Made by a program: the position numbers and the translations under genes. This document shows, piece by piece, positions 17,976 to 24,772 of a DNA stretch of 26,832 nt; position 1 is the first letter of the stretch; each line of letters starts with the position of its first letter. Below the pieces are notes generated by a model that saw only the letters and a program-made list of their open reading frames with translations, made no database searches and was not told where the DNA came from. The stretch covers positions 1 to 26,832 of IMG/VR virus record IMGVR_UViG_3300042945_000157, one strand, 5' to 3'. Origin of the DNA: a virus.

Positions 17976-17989
17976 TTTCTTTTATTTAA

Positions 17990-18859
17990 TTAGAGACAAG
18001 CAGTCTCGCATGTTGCAAATGTTCTTAAACTCAATGTGTTTCCAACATCTCCAGGTTGAACTGTATATACTATTGTTGTTAATATTGTAGAACCATCCCC
18101 ACACGATGCATCTGCTATAATGTCAAATGTGTATGCGTTTGCTTTTGTTGCAACACTATCACAACCACTTGTAAATACTTCAACGTATATTTGATCACCA
18201 ACATAAACAGTATAATTACCAGTAGCTGTATTACTTCTACTTTCTACAACTGAACCATTTACATATAATTCCATACTTCCAACCGCACCTGATGTAACAT
18301 CACGTGTGAAACTCCAATTTAATGTTGCTGATGAAGTTGTGTTACAAACTACAGTGAGTCCATCATAATTACATTGAGGTAAAGTGGTTGTACTAGTTGT
18401 AGTACATGGATAGTTTGAATAACAGCATACTCCATAAGCTATCTCAGATACACGAGCGGCAACAACTGAACCTCTTAATATACCACAACCTGCTATAGGT
18501 CCTGAATCTCCTGAAATAAATGTACAACCAGTAAAAACTGCAGTTTGACCGTAAGGAAGATAAAAATAATATGTATTTCCAGAACAATCCTCGTATGATA
18601 TAGTTTGACTAAATCCAAATGCTAAATTATTTTCTACTCCAACACTTGCTACACAAGGACATGGATAGTCTTGATATTTAGGAGCTCTTGTATTAGGATA
18701 GGTAGACCAAGGACTAACTGAACCATCTATATAATAATTAGCATCAGCTTCCCCTTTGCTCATGATGCTGCCATCAAGAGGAGGAGTTGTCCCAGGTTTT
18801 TGTCTATATCCCATTGTAGCAAGATCTGCTCCTGTTACTAAAAAATTATTAACTTTCAT
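17990..18859 (-). CDS. Cys-rich two-part virion protein joined by a Thr linker
   Basis: This 289-residue protein starts MKVNNFLVTGADLATMGYRQ. The first ~150 residues contain KGEADANYYIDG, then PCPC, EDCSGNTYYFYLPYG and GVCCYSNYPC. A TTTSTTT linker follows at about 152-158. The second half (QCNYDGLTVVC onwards) is beta-rich with MELYVNGSVVESRS, YTVYVGDQIYVEV and a terminal Cys pair (CETAC). The Cys content is very high, so disulfides or metal binding are plausible. It overlaps the collagen-like fibre gene upstream by one base (shared 18859) and lies 14 nt ahead of the propeller gene. I do not recognise the family; context suggests a fibre-associated or capsid-surface component. Confidence 0.62.
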   Translation of the reverse strand: MKVNNFLVTGADLATMGYRQKPGTTPPLDGSIMSKGEADANYYIDGSVSPWSTYPNTRAPKYQDYPCPCVASVGVENNLAFGFSQTISYEDCSGNTYYFYLPYGQTAVFTGCTFISGDSGPIAGCGILRGSVVAARVSEIAYGVCCYSNYPCTTTSTTTLPQCNYDGLTVVCNTTSSATLNWSFTRDVTSGAVGSMELYVNGSVVESRSNTATGNYTVYVGDQIYVEVFTSGCDSVATKANAYTFDIIADASCGDGSTILTTIVYTVQPGDVGNTLSLRTFATCETACL

Positions 18860-20721
18860 TATTGGTTTAATTTAGCTTCTAATTCTGCTATGCGTTTTTC
18901 TAATTGTGCTATTTTCAATGTATGTACATCTGAATAGTTAACCACTAATTTATCTTCTCCTGACACAGCGTCAGGTAAAATTTCTTGTACCTGTTGTGCA
19001 GAATATCCATATCTAATTTGGTTAGACTCTTCATCTGTACGAGTAAATTTAATTACTTGTATTCCTAATACATCAATATTAGGATTTGTTTCTAATACAT
19101 TTTTAAATCTGATATCTGAAGTTTCAAAGAATGAACCAGCATTTAACTGACTAGTGCTACTTATATAAACTGAAGGATTAGCTGTTGCACTGTTTGATGT
19201 ACCATTAGCTGTAAGAACAGCTCCTGATGTTGTAGGAGAAATAGAATTAAATCCTGCTCCATTAGCTCCACTAGTTCCAGAAGTTCCAGATGTACCTCCT
19301 GTACTAGCTCCTGAAGAACCAGATGTACCTGAAGTTCCCCCAGTGCTAGCTCCTGAAGAACCAGAAGTACCAGATGTACCACCTGTACTAGCTCCTGAAG
19401 ACCCTGAGGTACCTGAAGTTCCTCCAGTACTTTGACCTGAAGACCCTGAGGTACCAGATGTACCACCTGTACTTTGACCTGAAGATCCACTGGTTCCTGT
19501 TGTACCGCTAGAACCTGAAGACCCACTGGTTCCAGTTGTTCCTGAAGTACCTGTTGTACCAGACGTACCAGTAGTTCCAGATGTGCCTGATGTACCACTA
19601 GTACCAGAGGTTCCACTCGTGCCGCTTGTACCAGATGTACCACTAGTACCTGATGTGCCTGATGTGCCAGTGGTACCGCTAGAACCAGCTGTTCCAGATG
19701 TTCCTGAACTACCAGCAGCACCTACAGGAACTATCATGAATGTTTCACCACTTACAGGATTTGTACCCTGAGCTGCAGTTTGAGTAACTATAAATCTTTC
19801 AAAACCCACTTCAAAAGGAGAAGTGGATACAATTTCTAATATTTTAAATCTAGAAGAATCAACTGTACTAACTAGCTTAAGTGCTGAGAAAGGGTTCAGT
19901 GCATCTAGATATGCTGAGAAGTCAGCACTAGGACTATATGATAAATCACTGATTGCAATTTGAGAAGCAGATGCTAACCAACTTGCATCATTTAAAGTGA
20001 AATATGTAACACCAGGGTTAACGTTTGTATTTGTACTAGGATTAAATCTCCATTGTGCAAGACCTCCTTCAAAACCTGATGTACCAGAAGTTCCAGTCGT
20101 TCCTGAAGTTCCAGTGGTTCCTGAACTACCAGAGGTGCCATCTATTCCAGAAGTTCCAGCTGAGCCAGAAGTTCCATCTACAGCACTTGTACCAGAGGTT
20201 CCATCTATACCAGATGTTCCTGAAGAACCATCAGTTCCTGAACTTCCTGTAAGACCACTTGTACCATTTGCACCACTGGTTCCATTAATACCACTAGTTC
20301 CATCAGCACCTCTTGCACCAGATGTTCCACTGGTTCCTGAAGCACCGTTTGTACCACTTATACCAGAAGTACCAGAAGTTCCATTACCACCAGAAGTACC
20401 ATTGGCACCAGATGTTCCAGATGAACCAGCAGCTCCTGAAGTTCCGTTAGCACCAGAAGTTCCTGATGTACCACTAGTTCCACGAGTGCCAGAAGAACCA
20501 GACGTACCAGAAGTACCTGTTCCTCCACCACCTGTACCAATAGAATCATCTATTTTTGATAGTGCACAGTCTAGATTATCTCCAGTGTGAATTCCTGTAT
20601 TAGGTAAGTTAGGTCCATTATATATAACATGATCTGCTGTTGTCTCACAAGGAGAGCATCCAGAAGTTTGATTAGGATGATAATAAGCGTCATAGCAAGG
20701 TGTACCAGGTAAACAAGACAT
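18859..20721 (-). CDS. Collagen-like tail fibre with C-terminal S74 intramolecular chaperone
   Basis: This 620-residue protein has four parts. Residues 1-65 form a Cys-containing N-terminal domain (MSCLPGTPC, VIYNGPNLPNTGIHTGDNL) that resembles the start of the collar-like protein next door. Residues ~65-218 and ~330-487 are Gly-X-Y repeats dominated by GTS and GSS triplets, as in phage collagen-like fibres, which trimerise. Between them lies a compact domain (~219-330, GGLAQWRFNPSTN onwards). After residue 490 comes a short linker and then a peptidase S74-type chaperone from S535: SDIRFK holds the Ser-Lys pair (S535, K540), followed by YGYSAQQVQEILPDAV and a terminal coiled coil (LEKRIAELEAKLNQ). 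In the family this domain folds the trimer and is then cut off just before the Ser. The Gly-X-Y count gives this fibre a long, flexible rod. Confidence 0.88.
   Translation of the reverse strand: MSCLPGTPCYDAYYHPNQTSGCSPCETTADHVIYNGPNLPNTGIHTGDNLDCALSKIDDSIGTGGGGTGTSGTSGSSGTRGTSGTSGTSGANGTSGAAGSSGTSGANGTSGGNGTSGTSGISGTNGASGTSGTSGARGADGTSGINGTSGANGTSGLTGSSGTDGSSGTSGIDGTSGTSAVDGTSGSAGTSGIDGTSGSSGTTGTSGTTGTSGTSGFEGGLAQWRFNPSTNTNVNPGVTYFTLNDASWLASASQIAISDLSYSPSADFSAYLDALNPFSALKLVSTVDSSRFKILEIVSTSPFEVGFERFIVTQTAAQGTNPVSGETFMIVPVGAAGSSGTSGTAGSSGTTGTSGTSGTSGTSGTSGTSGTSGTSGTSGTSGTTGTSGTTGTSGTTGTSGSSGSSGTTGTSGSSGQSTGGTSGTSGSSGQSTGGTSGTSGSSGASTGGTSGTSGSSGASTGGTSGTSGSSGASTGGTSGTSGTSGANGAGFNSISPTTSGAVLTANGTSNSATANPSVYISSTSQLNAGSFFETSDIRFKNVLETNPNIDVLGIQVIKFTRTDEESNQIRYGYSAQQVQEILPDAVSGEDKLVVNYSDVHTLKIAQLEKRIAELEAKLNQ
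19255..19715 (-). repeat. Second collagen-like (Gly-Thr-Ser) coding block
   Basis: The encoded protein reads mostly (GTS)n with GSS and GTT variants. The codons for the same triplet vary freely at third positions, so the repeat is kept at protein level and is not a recent DNA expansion. It contains a higher-order array of five 42-bp units at 19304-19513. Confidence 0.85.
19304..19513 (-). repeat. Five tandem 42-bp units within the collagen-like gene
   Basis: Units start at 19304, 19346, 19388, 19430 and 19472, exactly 42 bp apart. Each encodes the 14-residue pattern (Q/A)STGGTSGTSGSSG; the three left-hand units have Ala first and the two right-hand units Gln. Each unit has a two-residue break (TG) in the Gly-X-Y phase, giving a regularly interrupted collagen-like rod. 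Confidence 0.85.
20074..20545 (-). repeat. First collagen-like (Gly-X-Y) coding block
   Basis: This part of the fibre gene encodes about 155 residues of uninterrupted Gly-X-Y triplets (GTS, GSS, GAN, GID, GTD). The X positions are more varied (Asn, Asp, Ile, Ala, Arg) than in the second block. The DNA is a degenerate 9-bp periodicity with no long exact repeat unit. Confidence 0.8.
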
Positions 20722-20740
20722 TTATAGTTGATTTAGAATA

Positions 20741-21844
20741 TTAAGGAATATACATGATGTAATAAGAAGCAATTACAGGTTGAATGTTTGGATGACCTTG
20801 ATTACTACCAGTGTTTGTGTTGCTTACATTTACAGTTGTTGCTACAGTGATACCTGTTGTAGAAGTAGTAGTTTGATTATTTTGTGGTATATTTTTAGAT
20901 AAACCTATACTTCCACTTGCTCCACCAAAATCATTTTGTCTTCCTGCAAAGTGACTATGTCCAGGATCTGTTACAATAGATGTAGCACTTGCTGTTGCAC
21001 CATGTGTATGACTAGGAAGTTGATTAACATTTATAGCCACTGTGTTTGCACCAGCAATATCTTCAAGATCATAATTTGGATTACCAGCATAAACAGGATC
21101 TACAGCAGCGTTTAATGGACCACCAGGAACATTAAGAATAGCTCCTACACCAACTCTACCTCTTTTATCAGGAGTGCCGTTAGAGCCATTACATAAATAG
21201 ATTTTATCCCATCCTAATGTTCCTATACCAGCACCTGTACCATCAAAGTTTGTAAGAGGACCGTAGTATTCAACCACTGTAAAAGGAACCATCTTTAAAT
21301 AGTTCTGATTTACATTACCTGATTGACTAGCTATGTAAGCAGCTATTAATGAATCTAATTCAGATAGTTTTACATAGTTTGTACTTACATCTAAATCTAA
21401 TGCTGCTAGATCTGCCACTACAACACAAAGTCTTGTAATAACAGCTTGTAAGATAGCATGTGTGTCAGAAGAGGCTGTTACACCTGTAAGACAACCTATT
21501 GTATAATCTGCATTTAATACAGCAATATCAGCAGCAACTGCAGTCACCTGAGCTTGTAAACTACAAACAGATTTAACTAATGCTGTGAATAATTGAGTAG
21601 AATTAGGAGAAGTGATTCCTATTAAGAATCCATTTATAAGAGCACACTTATCACCAGAAGCAATAGTTATAACATCACCTGTACCAGTTAATAACGGAAC
21701 AAGTTTAGTTGTAATCATTTCTTCTACATGAAGTAATGTATCTCCTGTAGTAATATTTAGAGCAGGAATAGTTGGACCTGTATATCTAACACATTGGTCA
21801 GATACAGTCTCAACACATCCATTAAAACAACTTGTACAAGACAT
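20741..21844 (-). CDS. Tail-collar-like short fibre / receptor-binding tip protein
   Basis: This 367-residue protein has a Cys-rich N-terminus (MSCTSCFNGCVETVSDQC) followed by VRYTGPTIPALNITTGDTL, which parallels the N-terminus of the collagen-like fibre. Residues 50-185 are probably an alpha-helical coiled stalk (TAVAADIAVLNADY, DLAALDLDVSTNYVKL). The C-terminal domain (from about 186) carries the tail-collar signature: WDKIYLCNG, TPDKRGRVGVG at 224-234, NQLPSHTHG with HTH at 279-281, GHSHFAG with HSH at 296-298, and a terminal HPNIQPVIASYYIMYIP. In T4 gp12 and related proteins, HxH motifs bind a metal in the trimer tip. Likely role: attachment of the fibre or direct host binding. It is followed 19 nt later by the collagen-like fibre gene. 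Confidence 0.82.
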   Translation of the reverse strand: MSCTSCFNGCVETVSDQCVRYTGPTIPALNITTGDTLLHVEEMITTKLVPLLTGTGDVITIASGDKCALINGFLIGITSPNSTQLFTALVKSVCSLQAQVTAVAADIAVLNADYTIGCLTGVTASSDTHAILQAVITRLCVVVADLAALDLDVSTNYVKLSELDSLIAAYIASQSGNVNQNYLKMVPFTVVEYYGPLTNFDGTGAGIGTLGWDKIYLCNGSNGTPDKRGRVGVGAILNVPGGPLNAAVDPVYAGNPNYDLEDIAGANTVAINVNQLPSHTHGATASATSIVTDPGHSHFAGRQNDFGGASGSIGLSKNIPQNNQTTTSTTGITVATTVNVSNTNTGSNQGHPNIQPVIASYYIMYIP

Positions 21845-21852
21845 TTTATAAT

Positions 21853-22119
21853 TTATTTATTAATTAACACTATTACTCTGCTTGCAATCATATCCACTGT
21901 AAAAGGTGCACAGTATTCTGGATTACAAAGTTTGTAAGTTAATATTTGTTTATAGTGTAGTAAGTCACCAATTACCTGTCCTGGAATAAAATAATTCAAG
22001 GAGTATACAATATTATTATACTGATCATTAGCTAACGCAGTTAGTCTAAGATCAATATCAGTTAATAGTGCAGGTATGCTAGCACACTCAATACAATCCG
22101 TTAATCTTGGTGATAACAT
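21853..22119 (-). CDS. Small unknown protein before the collar gene
   Basis: This 88-residue protein starts MLSPRLTDCIECASIPALL; an N-terminal helical part (LLTDIDLRLTALANDQYNNIVY) is followed by a beta-type segment with two Cys (KLCNPEYCAPF). Its first 32 nt overlap the end of the Cys-rich microprotein gene in another frame, and it ends 8 nt before the collar gene start. I do not recognise it. Position and size suggest a fibre adaptor or a chaperone for the following gene; this is inference. Confidence 0.55.
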   Translation of the reverse strand: MLSPRLTDCIECASIPALLTDIDLRLTALANDQYNNIVYSLNYFIPGQVIGDLLHYKQILTYKLCNPEYCAPFTVDMIASRVIVLINK

Positions 22120-22231
22120 TTCTTATTCTTTGATTAATTTGTTTCAACTTGTTATTACATGCTGAACACAAGCCATTAATTAATTGACATCCGCAACCTA
22201 CTTTAAGGCCACAATCTCTACAGTTTGCCAT
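22088..22231 (-). CDS. 47-residue Cys-rich (zinc-ribbon-like) microprotein
   Basis: An ATG at 22229-22231 opens a 47-codon frame ending in TGA at 22088-22090. The product starts MANCRDCGLKVGCGCQ and continues GLCSACNNKLKQINQRIR. Cys residues fall at 4, 7, 13, 15, 22 and 25, with CxxC at both ends of the cluster, which suggests one zinc knuckle or ribbon; the rest is a basic helix. It starts 1 nt after the stop of the 186-aa gene and overlaps the next start by 32 nt, so it is packed as a real operon gene. I recall similar CRDC..KVGCGCQL peptides in Bacteroidota phages. Function unknown. Confidence 0.6.
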   Translation of the reverse strand: MANCRDCGLKVGCGCQLINGLCSACNNKLKQINQRIRNVITKINGLY

Positions 22232-22232
22232 A

Positions 22233-22793
22233 TCAATAGAAGTTATTTATATAGTTGTTTCCAGAACAACCACAGTTGTTCCTAATAAAATTATCTAATT
22301 GTCTATCTGCCTGTACATATAATTTGTTAGCTGTATCTATTGCACAGTTATTAGCAGCAGCAATAGAGCCTTGAATCATATAATATATACTATTTAGATT
22401 CACTTTTGCTTGTGTTCTAATCGCACTATCACATTCCATCATATCAAGCTTCATGAAAGCATTGTCAAATTTTTCTTGAATTCTTTCAGTACGCATTATG
22501 TTCTTTTCTACAAAATTTAAATATGCAGGAGCAACAGAATATTTCATATAGTATACACCATCTGGAAGAGGTTGCATACCTCCTGCAAGATTATTAAGTC
22601 CTAATATAATAGAATTATAAACATTAAAATCTTGAGGTATAAAAGGAATAGACACAGGAACAGTATATCCAGGAATAGTAATCTCCATAGTTGGAGCAAC
22701 AACATTAGGGGGCTGTGTATCATAAACTGATATATCAGCAACACCTAGTGTTTTTGTATTGAAAGTATTTATTACTAAAAAATCTAGAGTCAT
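22233..22793 (-). CDS. Unknown virion-region protein (186 aa)
   Basis: The protein starts MTLDFLVINTFNTKTLGVADISVYDTQPP. It has a beta-type N-terminal half (EITIPGYTVPVSIPFIPQDFNVYNS, then LPDGVYYMKYS) and a helical C-terminal half (NIMRTERIQEKFDNAFMKLDMM, ANKLYVQADRQLDNFI), ending in a CGCSG motif. Its ATG lies only 7 nt beyond the T-rich tail of the terminator at 22801-22848, so its transcription depends on read-through or on a promoter inside the upstream gene. No SD motif; an A/T-rich leader precedes it. The family was not recognised. The beta-plus-helix plan and the position before the fibre genes would suit a tail-fibre connector. Confidence 0.6.
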   Translation of the reverse strand: MTLDFLVINTFNTKTLGVADISVYDTQPPNVVAPTMEITIPGYTVPVSIPFIPQDFNVYNSIILGLNNLAGGMQPLPDGVYYMKYSVAPAYLNFVEKNIMRTERIQEKFDNAFMKLDMMECDSAIRTQAKVNLNSIYYMIQGSIAAANNCAIDTANKLYVQADRQLDNFIRNNCGCSGNNYINNFY

Positions 22794-22800
22794 GTCTTTA

Positions 22801-22848
22801 AAATAAAAATGCCAGAGGACTTGAGATTATCCTCTCACCCTCTGGCAT
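22801..22848 (-). terminator. Hairpin terminator after the abundant virion protein gene
   Basis: ATGCCAGAGG (22809-22818) and CCTCTGGCAT (22839-22848) are a perfect 10-bp inverted repeat with a 20-nt loop. The loop itself can form a small helix (GAGA/TCTC). On the minus strand it is followed by TTTTATTT (complement of 22801-22808). It ends the message of 22875-24014 and may allow partial read-through into the fibre genes. Confidence 0.78.
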
Positions 22849-22874
22849 AGGTTAATATGATTCTACTTTTATTC

Positions 22875-24014
22875 TTAAGGAATCAAAGTAGTTGTTGTTG
22901 AAGTACTAGGCCAAATAGTAGTTGTAGTACTAGTTGTAGAAGTGATATCACCACTTTCATCAGACACAAGACCCAAAGCAGCCTCTAATACATCTAAGAT
23001 GTCTTGAGTTAACGCTTGTGGAGCAGCAATGATTACTTGAGAATCTTCAATGATATAATCACCCCACTTGTAAGCAGATTTGTCATACTCATTAAACTTG
23101 ATATACAAAGTATCGTAAGTAGTACCATCAGTTACCCAAGACTCAAAGTTCTCGTTGTAACCAACCATTCTGTACAAATGCTTCAAATAACCAGCTTGGT
23201 AGCTATAGAAGTTTTTCTCTAATTGTTGAATCTCTGCAGAAGTACCAGAAACATAAGAACTACGTTGAGTAATTACAGCTTGAGCTACTTGGTTACAAGG
23301 ATCAGCAACAATGAAGTCAGCAGTTGTAGCTGGACCAGAGAAGATGAATGTACGGAAGTACATACGGTCATACTCCCAAGGGAATGCAGCCACATCACAT
23401 GGTTGTCCATAGATAGTCAAAGGCTTACCGCTGATAACTAACTTAGCATTCTGATCATTACCAACTCTTTGGAATTGATAGAAAGTGTCAAAGCTAATGT
23501 TGTCAGGGTTGTTACCTGGAGCTTTTTGACGTAACTTGATGATTAATTCATCAATTAAAGCAGGTACATCAACATCAGTACAAGGATCTTCACCACATGC
23601 TAAACATGGAGCGTTTACTGTTACTGAACGTGTGAAGCCATTGAAATACAATGTGTCAATGTAGCTAGAGAATGCACGTAATGTTAAAGTTACAATTTCA
23701 CCTGGTTTTACAGTGAAATCACCAACTTCTGTTACTTGGTTAGCAGCAACTGGATTACCTGTAACTTTGTACCATTCAGATACATTGTTTGCAGAAATCT
23801 TGTCAGAACGCTTAGAACCTTGTAAATACGTGTTTACTCTACCTTGAGCTAAATAGAAATAAGGAGCAGCTGCAATGTTACCTACAGTTGCAACAGCATA
23901 GTTATTGGTATAAATACCAAACTGACCAGCTGTTAAGTCTTGTGTTGATCCAGAGCTAGGTAATGAATTTCCTACTGGTACAACAAAGAGGGTGGTTAAT
24001 GAAAAATCCGCCAT
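22875..24014 (-). CDS. Putative abundant virion protein with Thr-rich C-terminal tail
   Basis: This 379-residue protein begins MADFSLTTLFVVPVGNSLPSSG. It has beta-rich sequence with AAPYFYLAQGRVNTYLQGSKRSD and EWYKVTGNP, a Cys trio at about 136-143 (CLACGEDPC), a helix (VPALIDELIIKLRQKA), and further beta sequence (LVISGKPLTIYGQPCDVAAFPWEYDRMYF). It ends in two Thr-rich runs (residues ~354-378, TTSTTTTIWPSTSTTTT) with no domain after them. Codon choice looks more uniform than in the fibre genes and the gene has its own terminator, both consistent with high expression. Position between a ring-type protein and the fibre genes suggests a major structural component, such as a capsid auxiliary or fibre-anchoring protein. 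I cannot name the family. Confidence 0.62.
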   Translation of the reverse strand: MADFSLTTLFVVPVGNSLPSSGSTQDLTAGQFGIYTNNYAVATVGNIAAAPYFYLAQGRVNTYLQGSKRSDKISANNVSEWYKVTGNPVAANQVTEVGDFTVKPGEIVTLTLRAFSSYIDTLYFNGFTRSVTVNAPCLACGEDPCTDVDVPALIDELIIKLRQKAPGNNPDNISFDTFYQFQRVGNDQNAKLVISGKPLTIYGQPCDVAAFPWEYDRMYFRTFIFSGPATTADFIVADPCNQVAQAVITQRSSYVSGTSAEIQQLEKNFYSYQAGYLKHLYRMVGYNENFESWVTDGTTYDTLYIKFNEYDKSAYKWGDYIIEDSQVIIAAPQALTQDILDVLEAALGLVSDESGDITSTTSTTTTIWPSTSTTTTLIP

Positions 24015-24040
24015 TTTGTTTTATTTTAAATTATGAAAAA

Positions 24041-24772
24041 TTACTCGTTTGTTTGAATCCTCATCTGAGCTGTTTGAACTGCAGACATGTTTTCTGTGTA
24101 CATTGCTAAATTTTGAACTGTTAAATCTACTAATTCATCTTCTAAGTATAATTCAAGTTCGCAATCTTGGTTGATTGATGGTTGTCCATCAAAGTCAGTA
24201 TACCCTACTGAATCAATATACACTGGGTATCTCATATAAGAGATGTATATTTTACTTGGTGTAAATGTACCATCTGTAAATATAGAAATCTCATCTGAAG
24301 ATAGTAAGTTAAAAGTCTCTTGATATTCAAAAGAAGGTCTATAATGAGTGTTGTTTAAAAGCACAGATAAATCACCATGCTTTGCCAAATCCTTATTAAT
24401 CCATATCTTTCTATCAGTACATCTTCCTTTATTAGCCAAAACATATGAGTCTACATAGAACATATATTTAGGAACTAATAAATCTAAATTAGCAGACCAT
24501 TGATTTAACTCTGCGTCTTTTATAGCTAGAGATAGATCACCATCAACGTAATTCACTATCAATCTTTGTAGGTCTTCGTAACGCTTTTTAAAAGAGTCAA
24601 GGCCCATACCTGAAACTGTACTAAACCCATCAACCTTTTGCTTTATAAGCTTTATCTGAGCTTCATTTAAAGCTAAAATTTTGTCTTCTAGGTTAATTTG
24701 TTGATGCTCGTTAGTTGATAGTTTATTTAGTTTCTGGTCTATCTTATATAATAAACTATCTACAGGGATCAT
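24041..24772 (-). CDS. Ring / connector-type protein next to the capsid module
   Basis: This 243-residue protein begins MIPVDSLLYKIDQKLNKLSTNEHQQINLEDK, then ILALNEAQIKLIKQK. That helical start with NEHQQI, followed by a long helix, I recall from a Crassvirales ring protein family. The C-terminal part has beta segments with SKIYISYMRYPVYIDSVGYTDFDGQPS and ELYLEDELVDLTVQNLAMYTEN. The RYPxYID..GY..FDG pattern also occurs, from memory, in those proteins. Its ATG overlaps the stop of the upstream gene (ATGA), so it is coupled to 24769-25737. Expected role: first ring beneath the portal, joining capsid and tail. Confidence 0.72.
   Translation of the reverse strand: MIPVDSLLYKIDQKLNKLSTNEHQQINLEDKILALNEAQIKLIKQKVDGFSTVSGMGLDSFKKRYEDLQRLIVNYVDGDLSLAIKDAELNQWSANLDLLVPKYMFYVDSYVLANKGRCTDRKIWINKDLAKHGDLSVLLNNTHYRPSFEYQETFNLLSSDEISIFTDGTFTPSKIYISYMRYPVYIDSVGYTDFDGQPSINQDCELELYLEDELVDLTVQNLAMYTENMSAVQTAQMRIQTNE

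Noticed and set aside
19304-19513. Regular repeats that might be taken for a CRISPR array
   Set aside because: The 42-bp units are directly adjacent without spacers and lie in frame in a fibre gene.
19161-19721. Minus-strand 186-aa ORF of Leu/Val/Gln-rich sequence within the fibre gene
   Set aside because: It is the shifted frame of the repeat-coding block and has no coding signal of its own.
19583-20590. Plus-strand ORFs encoding PDVPxVP-type repeats (19583-19771, 19997-20590)
   Set aside because: They are the complement of the Gly-Thr-Ser codons of the collagen-like fibre; the repeat is an artefact of antisense reading.
16099-21844. Possible diversity-generating retroelement targets in adhesin genes
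   Set aside because: No reverse transcriptase, template repeat or variable-region copy is visible in the window, so there is no support.
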